Shown here: piece by piece, positions 62,588-64,000 of the stretch
How the letters are laid out: the number at the start of each line of letters is the position of its first letter
Position numbering within the stretch: position 1 is the stretch's first letter
Position numbers and translations under genes: made by a program
NCBI RefSeq assembly: GCF_001665605.1
Contig: NZ_LZSV01000016.1
Coordinates: 357,416-421,415, forward strand
DNA from: Mycobacterium sp. 852014-50255_SCH5639931
Lineage (GTDB): Bacteria > Actinomycetota > Actinomycetes > Mycobacteriales > Mycobacteriaceae
Length of the DNA: 64,000 nt
Reading direction: 5' to 3'
Notes under the pieces: generated by a model
Database searches by the model: none
Told to the model about the DNA's origin: nothing
The model's input: only the letters and a program-made list of their open reading frames with translations

Positions 62588-62899
62588 ATGTACGGCGCAG
62601 ATGAAGAAGTGGTGCTGATCACCGAGGCCACGGCCTTGCCAGGCAGAGGAGACGACTTGCGGCGTGCGCTTGCTGAGCTAATCCCGCAGTCGCTGGCCGA
62701 AGGAGACGTGAGCACCTTCCGGCTCCACGAAGACCGAGATCAGCCAGGACATTTCACACTTTATCAGCGATTCCGAAACCAGCACGGTGTCGACCTCCAC
62801 GTCCAGACCGAACACTTCGCGCTCAGCGTGGGAGCGTTGGCCCAGTTCGCTGAAGGCGGCGAGGCCCAGGTCACCTTCTACCATGTATTGAGTCGCTAA
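62588..62899 (+). CDS. ABM-domain protein 2
   Basis: 103 residues, paralogue of the protein at 48223: EVVLITEATALPGRGDDLRRALAELIPQSLAEG, FRLHEDRDQPGHFTLYQRF. AAGGAG lies about ten bases before the ATG at 62588. Role unknown; the shared RLHEDRDQ-GHF motif suggests a common substrate. Confidence 0.75.
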   Translation: MYGADEEVVLITEATALPGRGDDLRRALAELIPQSLAEGDVSTFRLHEDRDQPGHFTLYQRFRNQHGVDLHVQTEHFALSVGALAQFAEGGEAQVTFYHVLSR

Positions 62900-62945
62900 G
62901 CCCCTGCGCCTCCCGCGCTCTGGGTCATACCACCCATCGGAAGCG

Positions 62946-62972
62946 GGGCCCCCCGGTCTATGGTCCGGGGCG
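62946..62972. terminator. Weak candidate terminator hairpin
   Basis: GCCCC-CCGG and CCGGGGC can pair with bulged cytosines around TCTATGGT, between convergent genes. GC-rich, no T-run. Confidence 0.22.
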
Positions 62973-63048
62973 ACCCCCCTGCGACAGCTAAAGGCCGCGC
63001 CTTGTCCAGATTGTTCAGCGCAGGGCCGCACCGCTGTGGTATTCGGGA

Positions 63049-63654
63049 CTACTGCGATCCCGGCGCCGGTGCGCAGGCCGGCTCTGGCAAATCCAAATCG
63101 GCTTTGCTCAGTCGGTAGATTTCAAGGGGCAAGTTGTAGTACTTGTCCGTCTCACCGACCCATTCCATGCCCACTCGCCGCGCCGTAGCCACCCCGCGAT
63201 GATTGCCTGGCCGCACGACTGCGAAGACCTCACTGACACCAACATTTGTGAATGCTTGATGAGCCACCGCATGACCGGCTTCCGCGCCATAGCCGCGACC
63301 CCACAGCGTCGGTGCGACCTGCCATCCGATCTCAAGATCGGTGCGGCCAGGTGGAAGCGGAAGCAGTGCCACTCCCCCGATCAGGTCGCCAGAGTCTCTA
63401 TCGGTAATCGCCCATCGGCCCAGGGGCAGGCCGGTCGCGTCGCTTTCGGCGATCCATGCGCCCAAGAGTTGACGCATGTGCGCGTCGTCGGTGATCAAGG
63501 GCAGCGCCGGACACAGCCAACGCGAAACCTCCGCGTCCCCGTATATCCCATAGGCGGCGGTGTCGTCGTCGAGCTGCCAAGGGCGCAACAAGAGCCGGGT
63601 CGTCAGGATGCGGCGCGTGTCAGGGTCCCATTCGACGTGACGATGCTCAGTCAT
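63049..63654 (-). CDS. GNAT acetyltransferase, RimJ/RimL type
   Basis: 201 residues: TTRLLLRPWQLDDDTAAYGIYGDAEVSRWL at the start, WAITDRDSGDLIGGVALLP, acetyl-CoA loop PTLWGRGYGAEAGHAVAHQAF and NHRGVATARRVGMEWVGE. Acetylates a protein N-terminus or small amine; substrate unknown. Start at the ATG at 63654. Probably belongs to the region outside the stress operons. The 207 bp upstream show nothing I can support. Confidence 0.82.
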   Translation of the reverse strand: MTEHRHVEWDPDTRRILTTRLLLRPWQLDDDTAAYGIYGDAEVSRWLCPALPLITDDAHMRQLLGAWIAESDATGLPLGRWAITDRDSGDLIGGVALLPLPPGRTDLEIGWQVAPTLWGRGYGAEAGHAVAHQAFTNVGVSEVFAVVRPGNHRGVATARRVGMEWVGETDKYYNLPLEIYRLSKADLDLPEPACAPAPGSQ

Positions 63655-63861
63655 TTCCGCCTCCTGGGTTTGTCATACACGTACTGGGGCAAGTCACCCA
63701 ATTCTAGGCCCCGCCAAGGGCGAATACTTGCGGCCGGCGGCCGGCGGTAGCGTCTGGGGCACACGCCCCACTCCGGGACATCATGAAGTACCCAGAGGTA
63801 TAGCAACAGAGTGATCGGACCGGCTGTCGGGCGACCGCGTGATTCACGGTGTCGGTGCCGC

Positions 63862-63981
63862 TCACGCGTTGAGCAGCCGCTCACCGATCACCCGTTCGGC
63901 CCGCAGTCTCGCGATCTCGTCCGCGGACAGGCCCAACCCGCCCAGGATGTCGTCGTTGTGCTGGCCCAGCGTCGGCGGGGC
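63862..63981 (-). CDS. CaiB/BaiF CoA-transferase, C-terminal end
   Basis: The last 39 codons, read from the minus strand as QAPPTLGQHNDDILGGLGLS onward to GERLLNA and stop at 63862. This is the C-terminus of a family III CoA-transferase (CoA moved between carboxylic acids). The gene is cut by the contig edge. Its sequence repeats, with about nine changes per 104 bases, the stub at 12647. Confidence 0.65.
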   Translation of the reverse strand, partial: APPTLGQHNDDILGGLGLSADEIARLRAERVIGERLLNA

Positions 63982-64000
63982 CTGTCTCTTATACACATCT
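63982..64000. other. Nextera/Tn5 mosaic-end adapter sequence
   Basis: CTGTCTCTTATACACATCT is the reverse complement of the 19-bp Tn5 mosaic end used in Nextera library preparation. It is not genomic; it marks untrimmed adapter at a contig end. Confidence 0.95.

Noticed and set aside
1..64000. tRNA, rRNA, riboswitch or prophage genes
   Set aside because: I looked for tRNA-like T-loop (GGTTCGA) contexts, rRNA segments and phage structural genes and saw none that I could support.

Overview
The window looks like chromosome of a slow-growing Mycobacterium, probably close to the M. avium complex. It is GC-rich and carries a PPE gene. Its first 12.3 kb keeps, in inverted orientation, the M. tuberculosis gene order from Rv1206 to Rv1189: fadD6, LOG-family gene, Rv1204c-like ATPase, dapE/dapD, MFS transporter, fadD36, two alpha/beta hydrolases, sigI. 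The species call is inference from remembered homologues. The last 19 bases are a Nextera transposon end, so the window ends at a contig edge.

Layout. (1) 1-12.66 kb is the conserved core. It ends in a sigI locus whose divergent promoters both carry a perfectly spaced ECF41-type signature. (2) 12.65-63.98 kb is an accessory island. Both ends carry, in the same orientation, the 3' end of a CaiB/BaiF CoA-transferase gene: a stub on the left and the end of a possibly intact gene on the right. The island holds NAD(P)/FAD oxidoreductases (dihydrolipoamide-dehydrogenase-like, thioredoxin-reductase-like, NDH-2, two medium-chain reductases, SDRs), two DUF417/RclC-like membrane proteins, a DoxX protein, MsrA and MsrB, transaldolase, a small molybdopterin oxidoreductase with a ferredoxin reductase, RidA proteins, a Cys-rich copper-binding-type bundle protein, thiolase, two ABM-domain proteins, and regulators.

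Control. Twelve copies of one composite promoter (about 58 bp) are spread over 47 kb of the island. Each has the palindrome TCACCCGGGTGA, then 10 bp (9 in one copy), then a 21-bp inverted repeat GGGGTGATGAC-N3-TCACCCC containing an ATGACA-like -35, then 9 bp, then a -10 of form nAnnnT whose A2 and T6 are invariant in all twelve. These promoters head most of the redox operons, an ECF sigma gene, an SDR relic and an SDR/membrane-protein chimera. This is the best candidate for an undescribed regulon. A second layer lies at 25.6-38.9 kb: a GAF/AAA/Fis activator lacking the sigma-54 contact loop, three large LuxR-type ATPases, and paired operators (arms CTCA and TGAGACG, 3-bp spacer) upstream of the two LuxR transcription units.

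The island shows much internal duplication and decay: LuxR gene pair with a nearly identical 3' end plus a third HTH relic, two tiny one-helix membrane peptides, duplicated DUF417-Lpd block with one lpd decayed, SDR copies and relics, a paralogous small gene that lost its start. A reasonable reading is an oxidative or reactive-chlorine stress island that grew by copying promoter-plus-gene modules. That physiological role is inference.
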